Source: Rhodocollybia butyracea
Lineage: Eukaryota > Basidiomycota > Agaricomycetes > Agaricales > Omphalotaceae
Direction of reading: 5' to 3'
Length of the DNA stretch: 64,000 nt
Assembly (NCBI GenBank): GCA_015501585.1
Contig: JADNRY010000085.1
Location: 159,453-223,452, forward strand
Shown piece after piece: positions 31,921 through 42,112 of this stretch. The notes below the pieces were generated by a model. It did not search any database. It was not told the DNA's origin and saw only the letters and a list, made by a program, of their open reading frames with translations. Positions within the stretch are counted from its first letter, which is position 1; every line of letters begins with the position of its first letter. The position numbers and the translations under genes were made by a program.

Positions 31921-33542
31921 CTGTGAGTTTCGTATTACAAACTAGTTACTAACTTTACTTGAGCCTAGTTGTTTGAGTATATATTTTTTGCCTAGCGGTT
32001 TCAACGAACGGAAAGGCTTGCTCTATAATCTCATTAATTTCTCTTATCATTTTTACTGCTGAATTACGTACTGTGAAGGTTTGGACGAGACTATTGATCG
32101 AGTCATAACAGTGAGGAGCTCAGGACTGAACATGATGTTTAAGTCTTCCGGGGGGCAATAAGGACGCAAACAGCAATGACTATTTCATTTATGAGTTTCT
32201 GGAAATGCAATGTGTTCCAGCCCCAAAGAATGCATCTGGGGCCAATGGTGTCTCTCTTGCCGGTAGCTCCTTCTCTGAAGGCATTGAGAGCCCCAGTCCA
32301 CGAGAACTTATTGTTTCGGTAGGCCTGCATGTGAATTGAAGTCAAGGGAGCGGATGCATAGCGGTTGGCCATGAACAACATGACATAAAAGAACGACTCG
32401 AGGTCATCACGAACTTGGTGGGGGGAATCGGGGTCCTCTAAAAGTTTAATGGACATGAATTGCCATGTGCCCTGACAGGATATTGAGGATCTTCAAACAG
32501 AGGGAGAAGAAGGGTAACTCACAGTTCTTTCCGTTGTTCTCGCCGCCGGGGGTATCCCAGTGCCTTTTATCGAACATTCCCAGTCAATAAGGTACCCGCA
32601 ACTTTTGAAGAAGATGATGTTCCCGGAGGAAATATCTCTGTGGAGCACACCCGCTTTGCAGTATGCTTTGTAATGAGCTATAGTCATTATTTAACACATA
32701 TGTTCTAAGATAGGGCGTGGTTCACTGTACCTTGGAGTGCATCAGAAATAATCTGCGCAAACTGATGCGTTGATATACACTTGGTGAGTGGCTCCCCGAC
32801 AACGTCAAGCACTAGACGGAAGTGGACAAGTTTGATTCCGAGAACTTCGGTCTGCTGAAAACGGCCAGCTATGTCTTCTCCTGCCAGGGCATGAGGGACA
32901 TGAGAAACCCCTTTGCACTCCAGAGCCTTGTAGGTTTTGTATTTGGAGTCATATTTCCAATTCCTCCAGAAGTCTTTCAGAAGCACAAGGCGCCGGTTCT
33001 CATGGTCAAATGCTACAAAGCAGCGTGTGCCTTGTCCTATGGGGTACAAGTGTGTGGTAGTGAAGGATTGGTAGACATAGAGGGTACCCAGGTTGACAAC
33101 TACTCTATAAACCACATCCACCTCCCTGTAAAAGTGTTTATGCAAGGCTTTTAAGTTCGGATTCCCTCGCAAGCCTGCCATCAAGACCTGAGAGACTTCT
33201 TCGTAAATTGGATCGCAGGAAAGACCAGGTTCCATGGTCACATCATGGCCACGATCAGCGGGGCTGCTGTGAGTCAGATACCAAAGGAACTCGTGAAGGT
33301 AAGGCATGGTAGTATGATTAAATGGATCTGTGTACTGCGTGACTGCGCGCAAATGGCAAAAAAGATGACACTGGTCTCCGAGTATAAAGAACAGGAATAA
33401 TAGAGGGTAATTTGGCCACGGGTATCCTTAGAACTCTCAGGAAGAGTTTTGGCAGGAGGAAAAGGATCATCGTGCTTTTTAACTTTGAAGCAGGCTCTGG
33501 CTCTGGCTCATGCAGACGTTTTCTTGGAGTTAGGGGAGGCAT

Positions 33543-35174
33543 AGTGGGCGTTCAGGTTCAAGTTGCGAAGGTCCTGACAGAATGTAAACAAAGGGTTTAA
33601 TATAACCATATAAAGAAAGTGTCCAGTTGGCAGACAAAAGTGAAGGGCAAGAAGGGAGTTGTGGCTTGCGTTTACTACTGCTATAGTCCGAACGAGATCA
33701 TCTACAATTGGTGGCACTAGGCGGCATTGACAATTGTTTCGATTGTCTCAAATATATACAGACAGATGACTTAAAACTCAGACAATGCATCGCCATACAT
33801 AGCGCACGAGGTATTGCCATCTGGCAAGCTCAGGTATCAAACCACTCAGAGGATCCTTAGCTCTACACTTAGCTATACATGATTAGAAAAGCTAAAATGG
33901 AATGCATGCAACGGTACATACCAGGGAACGGAATCACATCTCTGCCTGAATACTCTTGAACGTTTTTGACCAGGATATGCCTCTTTGTCAATAACAATCA
34001 AATTTCCATTTAATTAAGCAATCACACAGATTCACTTTTGTCGGACACAAAGTAGGCTCTAATAAGAGAGACGGATAAGCATGCTCATATATTAAGGGAA
34101 AGGAAAATTTACTTCGTAATGCATCGGGAATGCGACAAAAGACCGTTTGCTGTTTACACTGAGCCTGACGGGAACAGAAAAATTGTTGGTTGGTTGTTTG
34201 GTTGGCTGGTTAGAAAAATAAAAGCTTAGCAGCAGAGGACGAACCCGGGACGAACATACAGAGATTGTCAAAGCAGAAAGGATCACATGAAAAACAGGTG
34301 ACACAAAAAGAAATCTTTTCTTACAATTTGAATTCGGGTGATACTGGGATATTTACGAAACAAAAAATCGTTTGACAAAAGATAAAGGCGTTGAAGTGAA
34401 CTATGGTACAAATATTCATCATTTGTAGATACATTTGGGCAGGGATTGGGTCAACCATTTATGCTATACCCCACCAAAACTCCGAAGGAAGTGGTTCAAC
34501 AATGCCCTCAGCTTTCAGGAATTCAAAAAGGGCTTCCGCTTTGTTTATTGTCCCGATTAGACGGATGATCTCACCCCCATGAAATTGGACACCCTAACCA
34601 CTCCCCCATCAGCACGTTTCAAATAAGTAGTGATTAATCTGCCTTTGTAAATCGTGGAATATCATTTGCCTTGATCGTGAACATCTCGCGTCGGCTGAAT
34701 GGTACCGTATCATCAATGACAAGACTTTCTCATCCTATTCCCCAAGTTTGTATAAGATGTGCTTCGTCAACGGGGCTTTACCAGTTTCCGTCCTCAATTT
34801 GAGGAGATTGGAGCCTTTGTTAAACTTCTCGTTAAAGGTAGTCTTCCTAGCAACGTGCCAGTTATTACTACTGCAGCATGTGCACCAGGTGAAGCTACGC
34901 ATGCACTTTGCACATCGTTGGGGATGAATGGAGCTTCCTTTGGACTGTAATACGATATTACACAGCCCATGCCAGCTGAAAGTGCCAGTCCTATCCAGGT
35001 CCCTACGCCGACGCAGGTGGCGAGCTCGACTCCGGTAAAGAAGGTAAACTACGAGGCCAACGCAGGGATGGTACTAGCCAATGCCCGTAAAGACTAGCTG
35101 TTACAGGTACCTATCTAATTCTACCCTAACATGATTATGATCTTATTAGTACTAATGTAGAGAAGTACTACCAA
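33543..35174. other. mostly non-coding; one orphan ORF remnant at 34759-35095
   Basis: 33543-34700 shows nothing I can name. At 34759-34948 an ORF reads 'MLRQRGFTSFRPQFEEIGAF', 'VKLLVKGSLPSNVPVITTAA', then stops. After the stop the same frame continues 'PMPAESASPIQVPTPTQVAS', 'VKKVNYEANAGMVLANARKD' and a second stop near 35095. The Pro/Ser/Thr linker and in-frame continuation suggest a gene tail with a nonsense mutation. No family recognised. Confidence 0.4.
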
Positions 35175-35256
35175 GGTCCAATAGTGTAGAGGTTAACATG
35201 CACGATGGCTTGATGATAGACCTCCGTGAGATCCAGGTTCGAGTCCTGGTTGGACC
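35175..35256 (+). tRNA. tRNA-like gene, probably intron-containing; isotype undetermined
   Basis: The 7-bp acceptor stem GGTCCAA/TTGGACC is perfect. The D arm GTGT..ACAT contains A box TAGTGTAGAGG. The T arm CCAGG-TTCGAGT-CCTGG contains B box GGTTCGAGTCC. TTTT at 35287-35290 could terminate Pol III. The anticodon arm (CACG...CGTG) spans 28 nt instead of 17, so an intron of about 11 nt is implied. No loop reading gives a clear T33 and anticodon, so it could be a pseudo-tRNA or SINE head. Confidence 0.6.
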
Positions 35257-35699
35257 GTACCGTCAACCAGGACTTATGGCCTCGTATTTTGATTTCTTTT
35301 GGCAGTGACTCAAAGTAATTTTCTTTGTGAGCTATGAAATGGCTATGTTATACGGGAAGATGAGTTGCTTTGCGTACTGTCTGACGCGTGTCATATTCTC
35401 CTTCTCCTCACGAAAGCTTATAACAACATAATTTTCACGTGATTTCGGACTCTTTCAATTTCACTGCCATTTTCAGTCGTCGACCATCATCATGACACTG
35501 ACAGCCATCTCTTTCCACCTCGCCTGCACGGGCCCCACAGAGCAGATCTTTACACTTCTGAACCTGATTTCAACCAATCGCTGGCCTTCCTGGAAACTGA
35601 AAGAGATTTTTTGTCACTGATAAGTGTAATGTCACTGGCCACTATATATGCACATTATAGAAATTGTGGTAAGCCCAGGCTTACAGTAAGCTTTCGCAC
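35257..35699. other. non-coding gap before the TET block
   Basis: It begins with an inverted repeat shared with the tRNA 3' end (AGTCCTGGTTG / CAACCAGGACT). The rest has no ORF support. A TATA-like actatatatgc lies at about 35641. Confidence 0.4.
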
Positions 35700-36030
35700 A
35701 TTTGACATCTTTCTTGCTTTAGCTTTCGCTTATTGCTGAAAAGCTTTAGATGTAGACATGGATTCACCGGTATGCTCTGTCAATGTGGATGAGGGGATCC
35801 TCCTGCCGAGCCTCCAGACAACTCCAGCTGTGTATCCAGTGTTTCCGGGACAGGTGTCCCTCAGGCACAAAGCATTTGTTAGCATAATCTCTTTCAATCT
35901 TGATTGTCATTACTGTAGCTGACATGGTCTACTGTTTTCTCCACCCCAGACGCTTTATCGGAAAAGGCTACCAACTCTGATAAACTTCATCCATGCGACG
36001 CAATGGATGCACAATTAGCTCATGACCTCA
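35700..36030 (+). other. leader/first exons, copy A (probable TET gene 5' end)
   Basis: An ATG at about 35758 opens 'MDSPVCSVNVDEGILLPSLQ'. After a GT-AG intron (ending accccag near 35950) it reads 'DALSEKATNSDKLHPCDAMD'. About 220 bp resemble 39945-40170 (shared blocks: tttcttgctttt, gctgaaaagct, gctctgtcaatgtggatg, agcatttgttag-like, gacgctttatcgga). This shows a duplicated 5' region; the gene it belongs to is inferred to be the TET/JBP gene downstream. Confidence 0.45.
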
Positions 36031-36836
36031 CTGGTGCGTAATGCCAATCTGGCTTTCTTTTCATTACTTGTTCGTTATCTCTTCCATTTTGCACCTGAGT
36101 TTTGATGTTCATTGCTCAGCAATGACGCTACCACTACGAACGTCGAGAACGCTGATGTTTCTTCTGGTCACCAGATCTTGATCTCAAGTGATGTTCCCTT
36201 GTGACGACTAATCAGGGTCAGTGGTGTCATTTCTCTGCTTCCTCGAGTGGTATCCGACTCCTGGCCGGAAATACATAGATCTTTAGACAAACCAGGGATG
36301 TCGCAGATGAAGAGACTGTCAATTTCACTGAGACAGCGGTCGGTTGGGAGAAGTATTGATCTTGCCATTATAAGAAAGCTTTCGAAAACTTGGTTAACGT
36401 CAACGCTGTGCGCTCATGCACATACCACGTGATGCACAATAATAAATTCCTATTTGTCACGGGAGTTACCGCTTCCCTTCAACGTTCAGGTTGTGCCATG
36501 TGCTTACATCTGGTACTTCTGCTTATACTTTCTCTCCTTAACATTCAGGCCCGCGGGATGACGACCCAATGTAATACCATCTCCTGTTGTTTCATTCGTC
36601 TTTGCTACTACCTTACCCGCACTGCAAGCATACCCCGAGGGCTCGTCTTTGTGGCCTGGCGGATTGCTGCTTTGCCTTTTTTCTTCCTTCTTCTACCTCT
36701 TTACCATTAACGCCCTGAGCCGACTTATCCTCGTCGCATTCTCTACTGCATTTCTGACTACTTCTACCTCACAGTACGCTCAGGAAAAGAGTTTAGAGCC
36801 TATGCACTTTCTCCCGGCCTGCCAATCTGCGGGCCT
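36031..36836 (+). other. region between the leader and the TET ORF
   Basis: It may contain exons of the TET gene N-terminus, but stops and unclear splice sites prevent a model. A CT-rich run (36580-36760) precedes the acidic N-terminal ORF. Confidence 0.3.
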
Positions 36837-38356
36837 ATGGAGTACGATGTGTCTCTGGCTCTTGACCGGTATATCGACTCCCTCTCTGACGATGAAGGCA
36901 ACCACGATGTAGACCGAGAGAGCGATTGCGATGACTGCGACTATTGCGTCGAAGGCCCACCTTCTTTTCCACCTTCCGCCGCTAGCCACGGCTCGCCTCC
37001 AGCGTCCTCTGCTGCAGGAGACCACAGCTGCTACGAGTTCTCCTCTGTCGCCCACGCCCCTTCTTCTGTGCACAGCGATGAAACCTTGTTCTCTTCTGCC
37101 CCTGGGAGCTGCGCGCCTCCCTCTCCTGAGGGCGACCCCAGCGCTTTCCCGCTTCCATCTTTTGGGCTCGTTCATCCGCTTCTTCACACAGCAGAAAGCG
37201 ATGCCCTAAAAGCACCAACGCCTGACCCACAGAAGCCTCCTTGAGGGGATGCTGCTCAGCTGCCTCTGGATCAAGGGAAGGCAGCTCGAAGGAAGAGAAA
37301 ATCCCAAAGAAAGCATGAGCAGCGAAGCGTTAAACGAAAGGTTGATCAGCTGGCCCAACCTCTTCTGCAGAAGGTTCTGAAAGAGGTTGCACGCCGTCGT
37401 GCTGCAGAGGCGCAAACCCTCGTGCATGGTCAAGGCTCAGGCAAATCTTTGAGAAAATACTTCCAGACGTTGCTGCGCTTACTGGTGAGGAATATAAGCT
37501 GGAGCTTGTTCCATGGAATGGAAAGTGAGTGGGTCCATGCCTTCAAATTTGTTTTATTTGCTGCCGGCAAACCTAGGGATGATAATTGGGATGCAGTTAT
37601 GACCGAACTTATGGCCCAAATCAAAGATGCTTGCGGCAGTATGACGTTCAGTAAGAAACAGGAAGCTCATAAAAGAGGGAAGTTTCCTTTGGTTGCTGTA
37701 GGTACATTGTTTGGCGGGGGTAGTAAGGTATAGGCGCTGATTCTCCATCCCATCCCCAGCTAATTTTTCAACCGCAGAGACCTGGTACAATGGCTTTCTA
37801 TGGTGTAGCCAATTGTGCCATCCTTGTCAGCCTTATTGCGTCTTCTGGGTTGGGTTTGCAAACTGTAAGCTACTCCCTCCTTTTATTGATATTTAATTTC
37901 TAATTGTTTTCTTCTATAGCCATCTTCCAATGCTTTGCGGCGAATACATTTGGATTGTACAATGAAAACCTTAACAACCTTTTTGCTTCCAATCCTAGAC
38001 TTACTCAATGGTTCAACAGTGTTTTCGCAGGCATTTCCTTTAACCTCGGCCCATGTACAGTCACCTGGCCTCATACTGACTGCAACAACCTTGCTTTCGG
38101 ATGGTGTGCTATCACTGCTCTAGGTAACTTTGATCCAGATCGCGGCGGGCATATGATTCTCTGGGACCTTGGTCTTGTCATACACTTTCCTCCTGGATCT
38201 ACGATTCTCATTCCCTCCGCACTGCTGACCCACTCGAATGTGCCCATTCAACCTGGAGAAGAATGTTACTCAATTATTCAGTATTCGTCTTCAGGTCTTT
38301 TTCGTTGGGTTTACAACGGCTTCCAGTCCGATTACCAAAACTCTGGTCCAACTTAA
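36837..38356 (+). pseudogene. TET/JBP-type 2-oxoglutarate/Fe(II) DNA dioxygenase
   Basis: Related enzymes oxidise 5-methylcytosine in DNA. The N-terminus is acidic and Ser/Pro-rich, then basic and helical ('RRKRKSQRKHEQRSVKRKVD'). An in-frame TGA interrupts it at 37242-37244. The double-stranded beta-helix region includes 'VLFAAGKPRDDNWDAVM', 'FPLVAVGTLFGGG', 'RPGTMAFYGVANCAI' (after a short intron), 'PRLTQWFNSVFAGISFNLGP', 'HTDCNNLAFGWCAITALG' with the Fe-binding HxD, 'DPDRGGHMILWDLGLVIHFP', 'STILIPSALLTHSNVPI' with the distal His, and 'YSSSGLFRWVYNGFQ'. The conserved 'RYSxxQY' Arg expected to bind 2-oxoglutarate reads Cys (TGT, 38264-38266). Frame changes near 37430 and 37520 break the part before the catalytic core. 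Such genes are linked to KDZ transposons in basidiomycetes. Domain call firm; activity doubtful. Confidence 0.85.
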
Positions 38357-39550
38357 CAGTAGAGCCAACCATTTCTAGGCCGGAAAACTGGGGAGCGCCT
38401 GAACGTTCAGTGGCTAGCTTTTCAGATAGGATTGTTGGGTTTCTGGAGAAATCTCATCAGGTTCCGTTAAACATAACATTGCTTGCAAAGGGTACACAGC
38501 CCCTTCACTGGCATGGCCCTCTTACCTTTCCTGGCCTAACTATGCTCACAAATGAAAGTCATCGTTGGAAGATGTTCAGATACACTGGAGATAATTCAAT
38601 CTCTGGTTATAATATACTCTCTGGCCTTGACTTTCCCCTTGTTGTTGAGCTGGATATCGGTGGTGGAAAAGGTGCCAGTGCTGCCTATCTTTGTCAGTTC
38701 AAAACTTCCCCAAAACTTCGTACAGTTCAGGGTTTTGTTGAACCAACGTCTCTACTGCCAATCCCCACCATCATCTGCCAAAAGATTACAAAATTTTGTG
38801 TCGGAGTCCCTGGAAACATTGAAGAAAGTTCTGGATTGCTGCGTTTCTCTGACTTTTCTCGAGATCAGTTTCATAGAAGACTCTATCAGACTTGAGAAAG
38901 CCAGCAAATACCCCAACATCACTTCACTTGCTACAAGAGATATAGTCTCACTAGAGGCTTTATTTCTCTCCTTCAACTTTCCTTCTCTGGCCAAGCTTGT
39001 GGTTGATGGTGGCAAGGAGTGGTCAACCGAGGCATTTGAATCCTTTGTGTCAAGATCAGAATGCATGATCACTGCATTTGTTATCAAAAGGATATCTCTA
39101 ACTGATGATAACCTTCTACGAACCCTCCATCTCATGCCATCTCTAACTTCCCTCGAAATTGAGGACGCCAACACAATTTACCGCAATCATCAGAGACAAA
39201 GTCCAGTCACTTTAAAGCTGATGTCAGCGCTCACTGTTTGGGATGATATCTCCCTTGTTCCAAAACTACACAGTCTCTACCTGTCTTCTGATAGCTGTTG
39301 CAGCCACTCTGAACTCATTTCAATGGTTCAATCACGCTGGTTTCCACTGGGTTCAGAGCGGTCTGCAGCAATGTCAAGGGGACAAGGCTGCATACGGTCT
39401 GTTATTCTCAAGTTTCCGCTTGGCACAGTCGATTGCGAAGTTTATGAGCCGTTAGAGAATTTGGATAGACGTGAAGGTTTGCGAGTAGTGCTATTAGAAT
39501 TCCTGAAGGATGATGACTGGGGTTCTATTTTTCTTTGTACATTTTGCTGA
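38357..39550 (+). pseudogene. F-box/LRR-type protein, C-terminal part, frameshifted
   Basis: The text begins 'SRPENWGAPERSVASF' and 'VPLNITLLAKGTQPLHW', then the typical 'LTNESHRWKMFRY' and 'FPLVVELDI' segments of mushroom F-box/LRR proteins in the first frame (to about 38700). The next frame gives 'LDCCVSLTFLEISFI', 'LFLSFNFPSLAKLVVDGGKE', 'MPSLTSLEIEDANT', 'LVPKLHSLYLSSDSC' and 'FLKDDDWGSIF' to a stop at 39550. Leucine-rich repeats are evident. The N-terminal F-box itself was not seen, and it starts directly after the TET stop codon. Frame changes near 38700-38760 indicate decay. F-box/LRR proteins would act as SCF ubiquitin-ligase adaptors. Confidence 0.65.
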
Positions 39551-39944
39551 CGGTATTGGTAGTGGTAGCGGTAGTATAACCAATGTGGTCCCATTTAGGA
39601 ACTGCCGGGGCCCCATATCACGCTAAATACTTGCCTGGGATGCGTAGCCAATGCGTAGCTATGACTTGAGCTGTGATCAGCACTTGCAGTGCCATATTTA
39701 TAGTAGACCCAAATTCGAAGGTATCAGGAGTTTTAAAAACATATGTTGCAGTGCGTTTGCGGCGTGACAAGCATAAGAACAATGATTCAACATGAAAAAG
39801 AAAATAATTCATAGTTGTGGCTTTCATCGATAGGGCTCGCTAATAGGTCACGTGCTTACAACTAACAAGCACTGGGTTTTGTATCTTGCTTCAAACCGTT
39901 CACCGATGAAATAAAAATAGAGTCTACTCCAAGACTTGGTATGT
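39551..39944. other. non-coding spacer
   Basis: No ORF supported. It has a GGTAGTGGTAG-like run at 39550-39575; a complementary CCACTACCACTACC run occurs at 57215-57236. Confidence 0.4.
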
Positions 39945-40170
39945 ATTTCTTGCTTTTGTGCTCCATTATCGCTGAAAAGCTCCATCCTTCTTTAGTGCGC
40001 TCTGTCAATGTGGATGTTACACCGCCTTCCAGTGCTTCTCCCTCATAGATGTTGCAAAAAGTGTTTGTTAGTAGGTGTGTACAATTTCTTTTCTTATTAC
40101 CATCGCCCTAGCTGACGCAATTACCAGTACTTTTCTCCCCTTTAAACGCTTTATCGGAATAGACTAGAGG
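39945..40170 (+). repeat. leader, copy B (duplicate of 35700-36030)
   Basis: A diverged copy of the region upstream of the TET block, with collinear matching blocks and a deletion at the start codon (the ATG and next residues are missing). It lies directly before the CDC48 fragment. Confidence 0.6.
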
Positions 40171-40211
40171 CTCCAACAATCTTAAATCTCATATGAGTCT
40201 TTGGCTCACAG

Positions 40212-40598
40212 GTGGACATGATGGTCGCAACCTACAAGAAGTGGGAGATTCGGTGTCTCCTAAATGGAATCAACTTTATGCTAGTTATCAAACACGGGAA
40301 GCGTGTGCATATCTTACTTTTCGACGGCTCTATTGAGAGGTTGAGCATAAAATTCTTCGACGTGTACTTGAAGCCATACTTTCGTGAATGCACGTTGCTG
40401 TATTCGCTTCAACAATCATTTTTAACTAATTTTGCAAAAGCCTATCGTCCCATTCACAATGGCAACACTTTCCTTGTGCAAGAAGGAATGCGTGCTGTGG
40501 AATTCGAAGCCGTTGAGCCGAATTGTTGCACAAGGTACTGCCATCCGCACAGGTTCGAATCTTGTATCCATCCGCCTGAAAATCCGACTAAATGGTAA
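40212..40598 (+). pseudogene. CDC48 (p97-type AAA ATPase) N-domain fragment
   Basis: 'HGKRVHILLFDGSIERLSIK', 'FFDVYLKPYF', then an intron (gtgaatgcac...gcaaaag) and 'AYRPIHNGNTFLVQEGMRAV' followed by 'EFEAVEP'. This is collinear with the N-domain of Cdc48/p97 (KRVHILPFDD..., VYLKPYF, AYRPVRKGD.FLVRGGMRAVEFK). Retention of an intron position argues for copying of genomic DNA and not of mRNA. Key residues are mutated and neither ATPase domain is present. A GT-AG intron (gtaagtaata...aatgtag) would splice it to the SPT16 fragment. Confidence 0.75.
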
Positions 40599-40620
40599 GT
40601 AATAAGTACCTTTAAATGTA

Positions 40621-42112
40621 GCTGTTGAAGATCCCGATGCTCCCTTTGTTTGGTCAATCTCATACCATTCAACGGATGGACATCGTTTTGACTCAATCAA
40701 TAAACAAATCAATGCACTGAAAAGGGACGTAAACAAACGGGAGGCGCAGATGAAGGAAGTGATCAATGTTATTGAGCAAGAATTGCTTGTTGTCTGCTCC
40801 AGATGGTAAAAGGCTTCCGGGCAAAGTAGAAATCCATCGGAACAGCGTTCAATACCAATCTCCAATGGGTCAGAAAGTCAGTGAGTACTTGCCTTGAAAT
40901 ATCGCTTGAGGTTATTAACTTAATACGGTGTAGATGTGCTACTCAACAATATCAAACACCTTTTCTTTCAGCCTCGTCATTGTTCATGTGCACCTTAGAT
41001 CCCCAATTCTTGTCAATAAGAAGAAAACATTTGTCAGCTACATTTTTTCTGTTATGTTATGTATAGCTTACCTTTGTTCCAGGATGTCCAACTCTTCTGT
41101 GAGGCTACAGGTGTTCAATTTGACGAAACATAAATACCGATGATGAGGATGAAATTGAGATGTAGCACCAAGAACAGAAGCAAAGGTAAATCTTACACAA
41201 GGAAATTAAGGCGACCGCAGAAGCCGCTTCCTCATCTGTAAGTCGCATGCCCTCACTTGCACACTGCTTCATCTCATTTGAGATTCCGCAGAATGGAGAA
41301 ACACTGGAGCTTGACATTCTTTTCTGAGAACCAGCTTTTGAAGGTGTCCCCTTCCGTACTTCCGTTTGACTACCCTACAACAGACTCCTTAATTCATCTC
41401 ACGGATCCTCTATTTTTGTTTGTCACTCTGTGATACATAGAGATTGCTTCACTTGAGCATGTGCAGTACAGTCTCAAGCAATTTGATCTGTGTTTGATTT
41501 TCAAGAATTTTACCAAGCTACCGTTGCATATCCACTTAATCTCAAAGCTCGTCAACGGACAATGTCAAAAATTGGCTAGAGTGAGTTGATTTTCTTTCTA
41601 CATTGAGTCGGTGCTAATCGCGTCTTTCAAAAAAAAAAGTTCTGTGGACACTGCAATGGCTGAAGGTCCTGTCAACTTGAACTGGGATCCTATCATGAAG
41701 CATATCAACGAATCACCGTATGAGTTTTTCCAAGGGAGTTGGACCTTCTTGTGCAGCACTACCCAAGGAGTGGAGGTATGTACCTCTTCTGTCTTAAGAA
41801 CGCGAATATCCCTGATGCCACCCTCATCTCATAGAGCAAAGCATCCGATGGTTCAGATTCAGATTCAGAGTTTGTGGCCAAACCAGACAAACTGGCGGAG
41901 TCTGCTAGCAGCGCCGGGGCGAGTGACTTCTCTGACGCCTCTCCTCGATCTGTCGTCCATTTCCTCATACATCGCACAAGAAAAGCAGCTGGCTGTTACT
42001 CTCGAGCGTACTCGACTTGTTCAGATTAGTTCAAAATATATCGTTTCTTTGGAAACCCAACGTTTACTCCTGAACAGTGGTGATGCAACCAATCTTCCTA
42101 CAGAGTGGTGAA
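40621..42112 (+). pseudogene. SPT16 (FACT subunit) middle and C-terminal fragment
   Basis: The host protein is a histone chaperone of the FACT complex. Ordered matches: 'EDPDAPFVWSISYHSTDGHR', 'NKREAQMKEVINVIEQELLV', 'GKRLPGKVEIHRNSVQYQSP' then 'MGQKV' (frame +1), 'LLNNIKHLFFQP', 'DVQLFCEATGVQFDE' with 'DDEDEIEM', 'LEHVQYSLKQFDLCLIFKNF', 'LNWDPIMKHINESPYEFF' and 'SWTFL'. The Ser/Asp/Glu-rich tail 'SDSDSEFVAKPDKLAESASS' closes it. Several stops and frameshifts (for example tgg taa near 40808, cat aaa taa near 41131) show decay. Introns are retained. The N-terminal peptidase-like half is absent. Confidence 0.8.

Larger units (their letters stand above)
30854..32110 (+). mobile_element. solo LTR (Gypsy-like), 1257 bp, 5-bp target duplication
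   Basis: It starts TGTTATGAC and ends GTCATAACA, and is flanked by the direct repeat GTGAG (30849-30853 and 32111-32115). TG...CA ends plus a 5-bp duplication define an LTR integration followed by loss of the internal region. The bZIP sites, then TATATAA, then a repeat-rich part indicate a plus orientation. It lies within the antisense FunK1 gene. Confidence 0.9.
30602..33542 (-). pseudogene. FunK1-type fungal protein kinase, split by a solo LTR
   Basis: Minus-strand gene with start 'MPPLTPRKRLHEPEPEPASK' (33542). After an intron comes an N-lobe region ('AVTQYTDPFNHTTMPYLHEF', 'DVVYRVVVNLG', 'HENRRLVLLKDFWRNWKYDS'). The C-lobe (32687-32493) carries 'GVLHRDISSGNI', the HRD catalytic loop with Asp and Asn, and 'GYLIDWECS' in place of DFG. 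Next is 'QVRDDLESFFYVMLFMANRY' (32139-32456), a typical FunK1 segment. The C-terminal exon 'ESHEYMITCFSNTLRDESW' lies at 30835-30602, beyond the LTR at 30854-32110. Without the LTR the last two exons would join across an intron ending ...catgttcag. FunK1 kinases are expanded in mushrooms with no settled substrate. The insertion probably inactivates or truncates it; the kinase motifs themselves look intact. Confidence 0.85.

Noticed and set aside
35175..35256. Definite tRNA-Gln assignment from the GGTCC...GGACC acceptor
   Set aside because: The acceptor resembles it, but the anticodon cannot be read as CTG or TTG.
40212..42112. Helitron capture of CDC48/SPT16 fragments
   Set aside because: Capture is plausible, but I saw no Rep/helicase, no TC...CTRR end with hairpin, so the Helitron class is not claimed.
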